64,000 nucleotides of DNA from Rheinheimera sp. D18 (GTDB lineage: Bacteria > Pseudomonadota > Gammaproteobacteria > Enterobacterales > Alteromonadaceae). Made by a program: the position numbers and the translations under genes. Positions 1 through 8,895 of this stretch are shown piece by piece (within the stretch, counting starts at the first letter, position 1; each line of letters begins with the position of its first letter). The notes below the pieces were generated by a model. It saw only the letters and a program-made list of their open reading frames with translations, had not been told where the DNA came from and made no database searches. The DNA is taken from contig NZ_CP037745.1 in assembly GCF_004345025.1 (NCBI RefSeq), forward strand, positions 1,860,001 through 1,924,000, given 5' to 3'.

Positions 1-911
1 TGTGCCGTCCATAAGTGCAACATCGCAGAGGGGGATAAACTGGCATAGGTTGCCGACCAACCAGCCTGATAAAAGTGCAAACAGCCTGCACTTTCCAAAT
101 AATAGTGAATTGCCGCAGGTTCATTATCAATTGTTAACACACTCATATAGCAACACTCTGGATGCTGTGTAATTAGCGCCATGTGAAATGCATTAAAGCT
201 GTTACAACTAAATGCACCTAGTTTGCCCTGCTTTTGCCAGCGTAACTGATGCAAGCGTTTAAGCTCTGGCCAAAAAACTGCAGCCTCGTCTTGTCTTAAC
301 CAAGAAAAAACAGCTTTCTTATTGTGTTCGTAGCGCAATATTTTTTGCCATTTACGCTTAATCTGTGATGACAATGTTAAATCTATCTGTTTGCAGTTTT
401 TATATCTAAAACCAGAACCACGAATACTTGCAAAACGAAGCAGCCTTGCTAAATGTAAAATACTGGCGTTAGCACTAATCGCGCGCCACGTAATTTTAGT
501 AACATTAGAGGCATTAATTTTATTGGCAAGTTCAGGCAATAACCTAGCTCGCCAAGCGGGTAACATCAGCAAATCAACAAACTCAGAGGCAACTTCACAT
601 TCTTCTGGTTCACCTTGCCCCAAGGGATAGAGCACGCGTCGCTTAGCATTGGCCGCTAGCGGTTGGCTATAGCAAGGTAACAGTGCCACTAATTCATCAT
701 TACTAACAAAAACCCATACCTCTAATTGCCAATCAGGTTGCCAATAACAAAATATCCAGTGTATTAACCATGTAGGAGAGCAAAACAGCACGTCACCACA
801 CTGTTTATTCAATATATACCACTGTTGCTTAATGCTCGTTAGCTGTTCAAGCGTTGATAACTTAGACCAACCATTCTGTAGCTTATTAATTTCTAACCGC
901 TCCAGCAACAT
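1..911 (-). CDS. FemAB/CelD-like GNAT acetyltransferase of the exopolysaccharide cluster (partial)
   Basis: Open frame on the minus strand that runs off the left edge, so the C-terminus is missing; 303 codons are visible. The ATG at 911 is preceded two codons upstream by an in-frame TGA, which fixes the start. It overlaps the end of the asparagine-synthetase-like gene by 26 bases. The protein is rich in Trp and Leu, and near visible residues 225-300 it has the pattern typical of the CelD/BcsL-type (FemAB-like) half of GNAT proteins: a segment beginning LHQLRWQKQGKLGAF, then a beta-rich part with AIHYYLESAG and a FYQAGW stretch. Proteins of this family in XrtA clusters are thought to transfer acyl or aminoacyl groups to polysaccharide or lipid-linked sugars in the cytoplasm. 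The family call is from sequence pattern only, and the acceptor is unknown. Confidence 0.75.
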   Translation of the reverse strand, partial: MLLERLEINKLQNGWSKLSTLEQLTSIKQQWYILNKQCGDVLFCSPTWLIHWIFCYWQPDWQLEVWVFVSNDELVALLPCYSQPLAANAKRRVLYPLGQGEPEECEVASEFVDLLMLPAWRARLLPELANKINASNVTKITWRAISANASILHLARLLRFASIRGSGFRYKNCKQIDLTLSSQIKRKWQKILRYEHNKKAVFSWLRQDEAAVFWPELKRLHQLRWQKQGKLGAFSCNSFNAFHMALITQHPECCYMSVLTIDNEPAAIHYYLESAGCLHFYQAGWSATYASLSPSAMLHLWTA

Positions 912-2619
912 GCTTCATTAAAGGCAAAGGAGAAATATGCCATTGTTTAGCTAGCAGATACAACCCAGCAAGAGTCCACGCCATTTCCGCATTATCTAAC
1001 CAACTATTTGGCACGTTAAAAAATTCAGCAGCTTGTTGAGTTAGTGGCTTTAGTGGTTCGCTAAGCCAATATTTATGCGGCACCGGAAAGCCAAACTTAG
1101 GTAGATACATTAGCTCAGCGGTATAAAACTTTTCACCTAGCGCTCTTAAAACGGGCTTAACAAATTGCTCGCCAAAATAAAGCGCATCAGGCAATTGAGC
1201 GGCATACGACATAACCGGCCAGCAGGCAAACGGGCTGACTAACTGGATTTTCGCAGCCGATGCTAGCGTATAAAGCTCATAAAAATGATTGACTACGTCG
1301 GTAGAGAATAGGCTTTGCTTTAGCATGCGGACATTAGCGTCAAAACCATCTAATAGCGCAACATCAGTATTAAACTGCTGCAATAAAGTTTTTGGCTGTA
1401 ACGTTAGCGTATTAGCTAGCGACGAATATATATCTTCAGATAACGTCAGTGCTATTTCTTCAGCAATAGCAGTATTGGTATCAAAATTGACCAGCGCTTT
1501 TACTTTAGTGCCGATGGGTAATAACGGTATTACCGTATTCACCCCAGGCAACCAATTTAGCACCTTGCGCACGGCTCTATGCTTGTTGTATCTATTGCCA
1601 AAACGTTTTACCGCACGAGAACCAAATAAGGTATCAGCACCTTCACCGTACAGAACTTTATTAAACTCACCTGACAGCTGCTTAACAAGCAACTGCAGTG
1701 ATAACGCACTGTGACTTCGAGGCGCCGACGCTAACTGTTGTACAACCTCGGAAAATAACTGCGTGATGTCAGCATTTTGTATCGGAATCACTCTATGCTC
1801 AACGCCCATCTCTCTTGCGAAGGCTTTTGCGGTTTCTAGCTCTGGATTATCATGATGTTCATGCACAGGAGTTATAGCAACAACATCTAACTGTAAATAA
1901 CAACATATCGCCAGCAGCACTGCTGAATCAACTCCGCCACTAAGCAATACTGCGATCTTATCGCCGGGTGTAATTGAGGCAACAATATTGTCAGCAATTA
2001 ACTGCTGCACGTGCTCAACATGCTCAGCCATTGATTTACTAGTTTGTTTAACCTTAGCTGGCAATAAGCCGAAACGCATTATAGTAACTGGCGAATGAGA
2101 TAGCGATAATTGCATCACCGCAGCGTGAGGCATCTTCTTCACGTTTTTAACCGCAGTATCAGTGCCGGTAAGCCAACGAAAATGCAGAGTCTCCATCACG
2201 CCGTTAGTATCAAAGTTTTTTGTTGGCAATAAATCCGCTATTACTGAAAACTCTGTGCTTAACCACAACTCAGTATTGTTTTGGTGATAGTACAGTCGTT
2301 GCCCGCCCAGCCGATCGGTAAATACGCTGCAGCGCCCATCTGCCTTATTAAACAGGACTAGATTATAAGCACCATCTAGCCGATTAAGCTCGTGTGTTAA
2401 CGTTGGTGTGGTCTGCTGCAGTAATTCAAGCCAAAAGGCGGGGCCAGTATTAAAATCGGCATTATAAATGTAGCCATAAAGGATCATTACCGCCTGTTCA
2501 TCTTCCCGGTATAAGCTGGCGCCACTAACGCGCAACCAATAACCTGCGGCGGAAAATAATTGCTGCGTTGAATCCTGCACAGGTTTGTTACGACTAAGAT
2601 AAAGATTACCGGCGTTCAA
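886..2619 (-). CDS. Asparagine-synthetase-like amide-forming enzyme lacking the N-terminal nucleophile cysteine
   Basis: 577 residues with the two-domain layout of AsnB. An N-terminal Ntn/glutaminase-like domain covers about 1-190 (GAYNLVLF near 83-90, TDRLGGQRLYY near 101-111). A C-terminal synthetase domain carries the PP-loop SGGVDS at 227-232 and YGEGADTLFG at 324-333. The start is a TTG overlapping the upstream stop (TTGA), and a TAA lies two codons upstream in frame, so no alternative N-terminus beginning Met-Cys is available. Without Cys2 the protein should not hydrolyse glutamine. It may use free ammonia or, like beta-lactam synthetase, join an internal or amino-acid amine. Its place in an EPS operon beside an ATP-grasp ligase suggests amide decoration of the polymer or its precursor. 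The fold is clear; the substrate is not. Confidence 0.8.
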   Translation of the reverse strand: MNAGNLYLSRNKPVQDSTQQLFSAAGYWLRVSGASLYREDEQAVMILYGYIYNADFNTGPAFWLELLQQTTPTLTHELNRLDGAYNLVLFNKADGRCSVFTDRLGGQRLYYHQNNTELWLSTEFSVIADLLPTKNFDTNGVMETLHFRWLTGTDTAVKNVKKMPHAAVMQLSLSHSPVTIMRFGLLPAKVKQTSKSMAEHVEHVQQLIADNIVASITPGDKIAVLLSGGVDSAVLLAICCYLQLDVVAITPVHEHHDNPELETAKAFAREMGVEHRVIPIQNADITQLFSEVVQQLASAPRSHSALSLQLLVKQLSGEFNKVLYGEGADTLFGSRAVKRFGNRYNKHRAVRKVLNWLPGVNTVIPLLPIGTKVKALVNFDTNTAIAEEIALTLSEDIYSSLANTLTLQPKTLLQQFNTDVALLDGFDANVRMLKQSLFSTDVVNHFYELYTLASAAKIQLVSPFACWPVMSYAAQLPDALYFGEQFVKPVLRALGEKFYTAELMYLPKFGFPVPHKYWLSEPLKPLTQQAAEFFNVPNSWLDNAEMAWTLAGLYLLAKQWHISPLPLMKHVAGAVRN

Positions 2620-3773
2620 TGTACTTTAACCTTATTAACCAACGCATTAAACAGCCGTTTTAGCTGAATTTTCAACATATGAATAGAGGGTTTTGCGTCC
2701 CACCAAACATGATAAATAAAAACGTGTGGCTTAAATACATTACGTAAATAATCGATAACAATGCGCACCGTGTGTTCACCGTCTTTACGGCGAGACAAAA
2801 AATCTTCATATAAGCTGAGAAAAACCACACCACTTTTCATCTGCACGTTGTAATTAAGTGATTGCTGGCTAAGTAACTGATAATAGGCGGCAGCATTATT
2901 GACACCACAACGAGTATCAAAATAATTGCACATTCCTAACCGCGGGTTAAGTTCGATGTATTTATAGGTTCCATCGCGAACATCAAATTTAAATTCAAGC
3001 ATCGCGGCACCTACATAGCCTAGCGCTTTACCTAGCTTTTTACTTAGTGCTATAACCTCAGCGTTATACTGACTTATGGCGTAGCTCGTTACGCCATAAT
3101 GTGACGGCGACAACCGTAATCGATTAAAACTAAAAGCTTGAACTAATTCGGAATCATAATCAAAAAAACAGTTACAAACCCACTGGCAACTATCATCCCC
3201 GAGTATAACTTCCTGCGCAATAAGCTGCCCAAGTACCGTGCTGAACTGTTGAAAAAACTGCTGAACGTCTAGCGGATTATTAAGTATGCGGTTTTTACTG
3301 TTAAGCACCATATGTTGGTGTGAGCGAGGCTTAATAATTATCGGTAATTTTAATACTTCGAGTAAATCAGCTGAATTGGTTAATTTTTGCACCGTTGGGG
3401 GTAGTGGTAATATCGCTGCTATTTTTTTTGTTTCCAGAGCTTTATCAATCAACATCGTAGTTATGTCAGGTGACGGCAACAAAAAGCGAATATGCGCTAT
3501 TAACATATCGTCATTTTCAGCTAAAAAACTGACAAACCAGTCTGATGTTGGAATAACAATAGTGCCCTGTGGCAACTTAAGTAGCTGTTGTTGTAAAAAC
3601 TCTGTGCTGTTTTCTCGAGGTAAAACTATTTTTTCGCTGGGTAAACGAGAAAAGTTAATAACGTCATCTGGCGCACGGCTTATAACTATCGGGCGCACGC
3701 CAATAAGATATAGGCTTCGTGTTACACCAAGACCGTTTGGTCCTGCGCTAAGCACAACAACCATCGCTGTCAT
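2616..3773 (-). CDS. ATP-grasp domain carboxylate-amine ligase-like protein
   Basis: About 385 residues. It opens with a Rossmann-like preATP-grasp segment (MVVVLSAGPNGLGVTRSL), followed by the ATP-grasp core: a lysine strand (PIIIKPRS), an acidic metal-binding strand (AAMLEFKFD) and the terminal YIELNPRLG motif, where Glu and Asn bind magnesium. Members ligate a carboxylate to an amine or imino group through an acyl phosphate. The ATG at 3773 overlaps the upstream stop (TAATG), which favours it over a GTG at 3788. The gene ends inside the start of the asparagine-synthetase-like gene, so the two are probably translated together. Substrates are unknown; an amino acid joined to a sugar carboxylate (uronic acid) would fit an EPS cluster. 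Confidence 0.8.
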   Translation of the reverse strand: MTAMVVVLSAGPNGLGVTRSLYLIGVRPIVISRAPDDVINFSRLPSEKIVLPRENSTEFLQQQLLKLPQGTIVIPTSDWFVSFLAENDDMLIAHIRFLLPSPDITTMLIDKALETKKIAAILPLPPTVQKLTNSADLLEVLKLPIIIKPRSHQHMVLNSKNRILNNPLDVQQFFQQFSTVLGQLIAQEVILGDDSCQWVCNCFFDYDSELVQAFSFNRLRLSPSHYGVTSYAISQYNAEVIALSKKLGKALGYVGAAMLEFKFDVRDGTYKYIELNPRLGMCNYFDTRCGVNNAAAYYQLLSQQSLNYNVQMKSGVVFLSLYEDFLSRRKDGEHTVRIVIDYLRNVFKPHVFIYHVWWDAKPSIHMLKIQLKRLFNALVNKVKVH

Positions 3774-4789
3774 TAATTTACCGCCCACAGATCAAAACGT
3801 CGATTAACCATTTGCTTAAGGCGCCACACTGAGGATTCCTCTTCAATAGGAAAACGGCGCAATTGAAAACAATTACTCACGTTAAGCTCCCTATTAATGC
3901 CAGATACAAATGAAAACGCTAACTGGTAACCAGCTTGTTGTACCAAACGTTGTGTTTCTGGAGTAAAAGAATTGTGGCCACCAACTGGATACGCCAATGA
4001 GATTGCTGGTCGCTCCAACATAGTATCCAAACGCTGCTTTGATTGCGTCAGCTCAACTAGTTGTTGCTGGGCGGTTAAGTGCGAAAGAATATTATGCGAC
4101 AGCGTATGTGATCCAATATGCATGCCATGATCGGCCATCTCTTTTAACTGGGCCCAGTTCATGAATAACTCAGTGGATTTGGGCATACTGACATTTTCAA
4201 GCTGAAGTAATCGTTTAAGCTGCGCCAGTTTCTCGGACATCACTAAGCTATTATCTTGCTTTACTGCTTTTAACAAACGCCGAACTCGCGCTGAAATAGA
4301 GCCATGCGCTACGTTAATAGGCTGCGGCCAATGTGGTAATTGAATGCTTCGCGCACCAGCATGGCGCACGATCCAGCCAACCTCGTCCCACCAGGGGATT
4401 TCTGGCTTATCGATATAATCGGTTGAAACAAAAAAGCTAGCGAAAACTCCCGCTGCTTTTAGTATCGGATAAGCAATCAGATAATTATCAATATAACCAT
4501 CATCAAAGGTAATAAGTGCCAGCCGCTCTTTGATTTTACGGTTTTCTGACTGCAACCTAATAAGATCTTCAATACTAACAACATCAAATTCTTGTTTATA
4601 AAAGGCTAAATGCTGTGCAAAGCGCTCTTCAGAGCAGCTAAATACATTAGGGTCAAACTCGGAGTCTGCTGCCCTGCCAATTCGGTGATAATTAAAACAG
4701 TACAGACCACTTGGCCGACGCTGCCATTTTAAAGCCATATGTCCAGATATAACTTCAAGCATAGCTCGGCTATAACCCTTAATGCTCAT
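3773..4789 (-). CDS. Polysaccharide deacetylase (NodB/CE4 family)
   Basis: 338 residues from the ATG at 4789, which follows the preceding stop after one base. A longer open frame to 4930 exists but overlaps the upstream gene by about 140 bases and adds an implausible N-terminus. The NodB homology domain has TFDDGY at about 94-99 (catalytic and metal-binding Asp pair) and the metal-binding HxxxH (HTLSH) at about 228-232. CE4 enzymes remove N- or O-acetyl groups from polysaccharides. This form, with a YHRIG N-terminus and no clear signal peptide, is the type commonly found in XrtA/PEP-CTERM EPS clusters. It probably trims acetyl groups on the EPS repeat. It is coupled to the ATP-grasp gene downstream through TAATG. 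Confidence 0.9.
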   Translation of the reverse strand: MSIKGYSRAMLEVISGHMALKWQRRPSGLYCFNYHRIGRAADSEFDPNVFSCSEERFAQHLAFYKQEFDVVSIEDLIRLQSENRKIKERLALITFDDGYIDNYLIAYPILKAAGVFASFFVSTDYIDKPEIPWWDEVGWIVRHAGARSIQLPHWPQPINVAHGSISARVRRLLKAVKQDNSLVMSEKLAQLKRLLQLENVSMPKSTELFMNWAQLKEMADHGMHIGSHTLSHNILSHLTAQQQLVELTQSKQRLDTMLERPAISLAYPVGGHNSFTPETQRLVQQAGYQLAFSFVSGINRELNVSNCFQLRRFPIEEESSVWRLKQMVNRRFDLWAVN

Positions 4790-4790
4790 A

Positions 4791-5984
4791 CTACATTCCT
4801 TTGCCAGCCATTTCCTTGTCCTGCAATGGCTTATAACTTGGTTTAGCAATAACGTAATCTCTATAATTATTAGGATTTCCGCTTTCACCAGCTTCAGCAG
4901 CCTTTGCGATATTGTACATTTCTCTTGCACTTACATAGTGCAAAACAAAGTTCTCACCATCGTTATATTTAGTTTGTAAATGCTGACACATTTTTGCAAA
5001 TGGCGCGCCAAGCAAGGTGTCCATATCTTCTTCTTGCGTGCCATGGGTATGCACCTTGATAAAAATCCATTCAGGCCGGCCTTTGACATGAATATTTGAT
5101 TTTACCCAAAGATCAACACGCTCTGGTGTTGGTGGCATACTTGTGCGTACATCCGCATTTTCAATCTGTGGAAAAATGCCCTTTTTCCGAACTTTCCAAT
5201 TAAGCCCTATTGGCCCAGTGATTAACATTAAATCACCCCAAGGCTTACCATTTACGCTAACTGGCCGGCCGGTATTATGCGAATTAGGCTGACCTGGGTT
5301 GTCTTTAGCATAATACAATGTATTGACCATAGCAGGTTGCGTATCACTTGGCGCTGATGGGAAGGTAAAATCAGCATAACAACCAGTTTCCTTTAATATA
5401 ATTAACTCGTCGTTAACACCACACCATCGACCATCGTGCCGGCAATTATTTAAGCTCCAATTACCGTGAATAAAGCTGTAACTTAGTTTTCCGGTTACGT
5501 CATCTCGAACAAAGGCACCATGCTCACGATGCAGCATTTCCGTAAAATTAGTTAAGGTTTGCCGCAAATTGTCGCTAGTGTCATTGTCATGATGTAAATG
5601 TACTTCTATTTCACCAAAGCCTCGGTAGCATAAATCAGAGATTTTCGCTAAATGTTCGTAGCGATACTCTTCTTCTGGATAATAAAAACAGTGTTGAGGG
5701 AAACAGCCATCTGCATCAACAAACTGACCAGCAACGGCAGGATAATCATTAAACCAGCGATCTACTCGGGCCCGTTCTTGCTCAAGTGGAATATTGCGTC
5801 CCCACTGCGGCTCATAGTGATCAACAAAACAAAATAAAATATGTTTCGGACCAGTTACTGCTTGAGGCTGTGTCAATGTATGGCGAATATAATTACCTAA
5901 CCAATTTTGCATGTTTTTTTTGCGTACTATAGCTACAAATACTAGCCAAGCTGCCACTGCGCCAATTATTAATAACACCCACAT
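4791..5984 (-). CDS. Membrane-anchored conserved EPS-cluster protein, possible deacetylase-like hydrolase
   Basis: 397 residues from the ATG at 5984, which overlaps the stop of the glycosyltransferase upstream (TGATG). An N-terminal hydrophobic helix (MWVLLIIGAVAAWLVFVAIV) anchors it, and the remainder is soluble. Conserved-looking motifs are FCFVDHYEP near 50, EVHLHHDND near 130, FIHGNW near 175 and IKVHTHG near 310. The Asp/His-rich motifs suggest a metal-dependent hydrolase with a deacetylase-like beta/alpha barrel, but no canonical TFDDG is present. I do not recognise a named family. Its position between a glycosyltransferase and a CE4 deacetylase argues for EPS modification. Confidence 0.6.
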   Translation of the reverse strand: MWVLLIIGAVAAWLVFVAIVRKKNMQNWLGNYIRHTLTQPQAVTGPKHILFCFVDHYEPQWGRNIPLEQERARVDRWFNDYPAVAGQFVDADGCFPQHCFYYPEEEYRYEHLAKISDLCYRGFGEIEVHLHHDNDTSDNLRQTLTNFTEMLHREHGAFVRDDVTGKLSYSFIHGNWSLNNCRHDGRWCGVNDELIILKETGCYADFTFPSAPSDTQPAMVNTLYYAKDNPGQPNSHNTGRPVSVNGKPWGDLMLITGPIGLNWKVRKKGIFPQIENADVRTSMPPTPERVDLWVKSNIHVKGRPEWIFIKVHTHGTQEEDMDTLLGAPFAKMCQHLQTKYNDGENFVLHYVSAREMYNIAKAAEAGESGNPNNYRDYVIAKPSYKPLQDKEMAGKGM

Positions 5985-7165
5985 CACCGTTCGGTCCTCT
6001 GCCAATTACCTTGAATATTTGTCGAAAAATAACGTATAAAGCCTACGCCGAGGGCGTAATTCATTGATACAAAAAATACAATTAAAGACAGCAACATAGA
6101 CAGCTGCTTACCTTGTTTATGCTGACGATAGCCATACATTGCCAGTGCGTAGAATGCCAATTGCATAACAAATAATATGGCATAGCTTGTGTGCTTAAGC
6201 AGAAACATATTGCTAAACAGTGCTATTAGCATTAAATGCGGCACGAACCAGCGCAATACTTTATGGCTGACATAGCTAAACAAGCGTATGCCATTTTTAG
6301 GATGAAACATCCAACTCATTTGAAATAGTGCTTGGTAGTTGCCTAAGCCGATACGAATGCGCCGCCCCATTTCACCCGTAATTGTCGGAGCGCTTTCTTC
6401 TAACGCAATCGCCTCGGGATCGTATTTTAAGCGATAGCCGCTGCGGGCTATTTCCATGGCAATTTTATAATCATCAACTACTGTATTCGTTGGTAATGGC
6501 TGATATAGCGCATGTCGAATAGCATAATTGGCACCATTGGCACCTAATAACGCATTAAGACGAGACTCGTGAAACTTTAACACCCGCTCATAGCGCCAAT
6601 AAATGCCGTCACGGTTATTGCCGCTTTGTGCATCAACAAGTTGTAACTCACCACATACGGCGCCAACATTTGGATCAGAAAAATGTCGAACTAAACGGCG
6701 AATTGTATCGGGCTTAAATTCAGTGTTAGCGTCAGTTAACACTGTAATGTCAGTACTAACTTTACTCATTAAATCATTAAGAACACTAACTTTTCCTCTA
6801 TTTTCGGTAAATAAGTAGGCAGTTAACCTTGGGTCTGTTATCGCAGCTAAAATTTCTGCAGTATTATCTTTACTGCCATCAGACCCAACTAACAACGTAA
6901 GTTTGTCGGCAGGGTAATCCTGACTAAGAATATTTTTTACTCTATCAGCAATACAACTCTCTTCGTTATAGGCTGCTATAACCACGGTTACAGCAGGTAG
7001 CGTTTCATCCGAGATTAAAGGCGCGGTGCGGCTGTTATTATTTCGCCAAATATAACGATTATCTCGCCATAGTTGTACAACACCGCTGATGCACATTAAA
7101 ACGATAGGATACAAAAAGTAGCTATAAAGTATTATTAAAATACTGCTCCAAAACACCCATTCCAT
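5984..7165 (-). CDS. Family 2 glycosyltransferase, membrane-bound
   Basis: 393 residues. An N-terminal membrane helix (about 5-30) is followed by a GT-A catalytic domain: VVIAAYNEE near 61-69, GSDGSKDNT near 94-102, the DxD-like TDANTEF near 143-149, VVDDYKIAMEI near 229-239, and a GRRIRIGLGNYQ motif equivalent to the Q/RxxRW region of processive enzymes. Three or four C-terminal membrane helices follow (about 300-385). This layout matches GT2 enzymes of the hyaluronan/PgaC-like type that act on the inner face of the cytoplasmic membrane. A GAAGG ribosome site precedes the ATG at 7165. It probably adds sugars to the EPS repeat. Confidence 0.85.
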   Translation of the reverse strand: MEWVFWSSILIILYSYFLYPIVLMCISGVVQLWRDNRYIWRNNNSRTAPLISDETLPAVTVVIAAYNEESCIADRVKNILSQDYPADKLTLLVGSDGSKDNTAEILAAITDPRLTAYLFTENRGKVSVLNDLMSKVSTDITVLTDANTEFKPDTIRRLVRHFSDPNVGAVCGELQLVDAQSGNNRDGIYWRYERVLKFHESRLNALLGANGANYAIRHALYQPLPTNTVVDDYKIAMEIARSGYRLKYDPEAIALEESAPTITGEMGRRIRIGLGNYQALFQMSWMFHPKNGIRLFSYVSHKVLRWFVPHLMLIALFSNMFLLKHTSYAILFVMQLAFYALAMYGYRQHKQGKQLSMLLSLIVFFVSMNYALGVGFIRYFSTNIQGNWQRTER

Positions 7166-7191
7166 GGTAATACTGCCTTCCTTATATTAAT

Positions 7192-7695
7192 TCAGCGTAA
7201 ATACGGTTTTGCTGGAATACCAAGCATAGTCGCACCATCTGGAGCAGACTTAGTCACTACGGCATTCGCACCTACTTTAACGTTATTACCAATATGTACC
7301 TGGCCGATTATTTTTGCACCGGTACCAATAAAAATATCATTTTCTAGTTGGGGTGAGCGGCCTTTGTCGTCGCCGATGACAACCGCGCTCTCAATCGTAA
7401 TATTCGTACCACCACGTACCTTAGAGTTTATTACTACGCCAATAGGATGCATTAGCACTAACCCTGGGCCGAAATCTGTACCGACACCAATAACGCAGCC
7501 ATTTAACAGTTTATTCAGCTGATAACAAACATAGGCCAACGGCGACAGGCGAATGTACATAAACCAACGCATTAAACGATACAGTATGTTGGCACAGGTG
7601 CCGTCTGCCATAATAATTCTTAGCATACTGACGTCAGCACCGTCTTGTTTAAATATTTGCTGCTTACGCTTTAAATCTGCTTTTAGGTTGTTCAT
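7192..7695 (-). CDS. Serine O-acetyltransferase-like hexapeptide-repeat transferase
   Basis: 167 residues from the ATG at 7695, which overlaps the stop of the upstream glycosyltransferase (TGATG). A helical N-terminus (about 1-65) leads into a left-handed beta-helix built from hexapeptide repeats, with the SAT-type stretch GPGLVLMHPIGVVIN (catalytic His) at about 81-95 and the closing GIPAKPYLR. Members with this short N-terminus in EPS clusters usually acetylate sugars using acetyl-CoA instead of serving cysteine synthesis. An O-acetylation role in the EPS pathway is inferred from the neighbours. Confidence 0.8.
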   Translation of the reverse strand: MNNLKADLKRKQQIFKQDGADVSMLRIIMADGTCANILYRLMRWFMYIRLSPLAYVCYQLNKLLNGCVIGVGTDFGPGLVLMHPIGVVINSKVRGGTNITIESAVVIGDDKGRSPQLENDIFIGTGAKIIGQVHIGNNVKVGANAVVTKSAPDGATMLGIPAKPYLR

Positions 7696-8894
7696 CAAGG
7701 CAACAACCCTAACAGTTGTTCTGCGTTGTGCGTCCACTGACGATGCTGCTCAATGAAGGTACGAGCGTTTTTGCCAACCTGATGTTGCTGTTGTTTATCA
7801 CTCACCAACGCAAGGGTACGCGCTATACACGCCTGCCTATCATTGGCGGGGAACAACCAACCGGTTTTATTATCTTCAACTACTTCGGCAACGGGAGAAA
7901 AATCAGGAACAACCATCCCCTTAGCCATTGCCATAAACTCAAACAGTTTCATCGGCGAACCGTAGTCGTTCGAATCCGGCAAAATGCCGTAATCCATAGC
8001 ACCAATATAGGTGGCAATTTCTTTATGATCGACACGCCCAGTAAGAATAATTTGCGACGTAACACCCGCCTGTTCAATACGCTGTTTAATTGGTTCGAAA
8101 CTAACACCATCGCCCACTAATAACAAAACTAACTGTGGATAGTCTTTAATTCGTTCGACCATTAAATCAACAAACCAGTCAATACCATGCCAGTGTACAA
8201 AGGCGCCAACATAACCTAGCACCACCTTGTCATCGATATTTAGTTGTTGTCTTAACTTTTTAGCGCCGCAATCATCTAACACAAACTGTGTTAAATCAGC
8301 GGCATTAGGCGAGATAACCGAAGGTGCAATCTGTTGGTGTCCGGTTAACGCGACCTGTTGAAAATGGCCAGAAATAAATACTAAACCAGTCGCATTTTTA
8401 AAAATCCACGCTTCTATTTTGCGCGCAATGCCGGTGAAAAAAAGCGGACGCACTCGATGCACTAAGCAGGAATCATTGACCTCAAGTATTATGGGTTTAC
8501 TATTGCGCTTTGCCCACCACACCGTAGCAAACATAAACAAAGAATAGCGCTCATAAATCAGTTCAATATCTTTACTTTTAACCTCTTTACGCAAGCGCCA
8601 CAGTGCAGGTAAGTTGTAGGCCAACTCAAATAGCTCGAACACCGCTTCTGGCACATAACGGGTTAAATCGAATAACCAGCGAAGTACTGGGCTGCCTTGT
8701 TTAGCCTTGGTATTGGCGACAACAGAATCAACAGTTGCAGTCGGCGCTGGTGCTGGTGCAGCTTCAGGGTCTGCACCAGGCAGTGATAATAAGTGTACAG
8801 TGTGCCCTAGCTGGCGTAAGCCATTGGTAACACCCATAATGTGCACACCTTCAGCACCCTTACCTCGTGTTCTATGATGAAACAGAATATTCAT
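7695..8894 (-). CDS. Family 4 glycosyltransferase
   Basis: 399 residues with the GT-B fold. The N-terminal Rossmann half starts MNILFHHRTRGKGAEGVHIMG, and an Ala/Pro-rich linker (PEAAPAPAPTAT) lies near residue 43-54. The C-terminal nucleotide-sugar half has LGYVGAFVHWHGID near 230, a GRVDHKEI stretch, and the GT4 signature YGSPMKLFEFMAMAKGMVVP with the E-x7-E-like pattern. It is separated from the upstream NodB deacetylase by a single base (TAATATG). It is a retaining transferase of the EPS repeat unit; donor and acceptor are unknown. Confidence 0.85.
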   Translation of the reverse strand: MNILFHHRTRGKGAEGVHIMGVTNGLRQLGHTVHLLSLPGADPEAAPAPAPTATVDSVVANTKAKQGSPVLRWLFDLTRYVPEAVFELFELAYNLPALWRLRKEVKSKDIELIYERYSLFMFATVWWAKRNSKPIILEVNDSCLVHRVRPLFFTGIARKIEAWIFKNATGLVFISGHFQQVALTGHQQIAPSVISPNAADLTQFVLDDCGAKKLRQQLNIDDKVVLGYVGAFVHWHGIDWFVDLMVERIKDYPQLVLLLVGDGVSFEPIKQRIEQAGVTSQIILTGRVDHKEIATYIGAMDYGILPDSNDYGSPMKLFEFMAMAKGMVVPDFSPVAEVVEDNKTGWLFPANDRQACIARTLALVSDKQQQHQVGKNARTFIEQHRQWTHNAEQLLGLLP

Positions 8895-8895
8895 A

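Noticed and set aside
4790-4930. Longer N-terminus of the NodB deacetylase at 3773-4789
   Set aside because: The extra 47 residues overlap the upstream gene completely and do not look like a family N-terminus; the ATG at 4789 has the normal gap.
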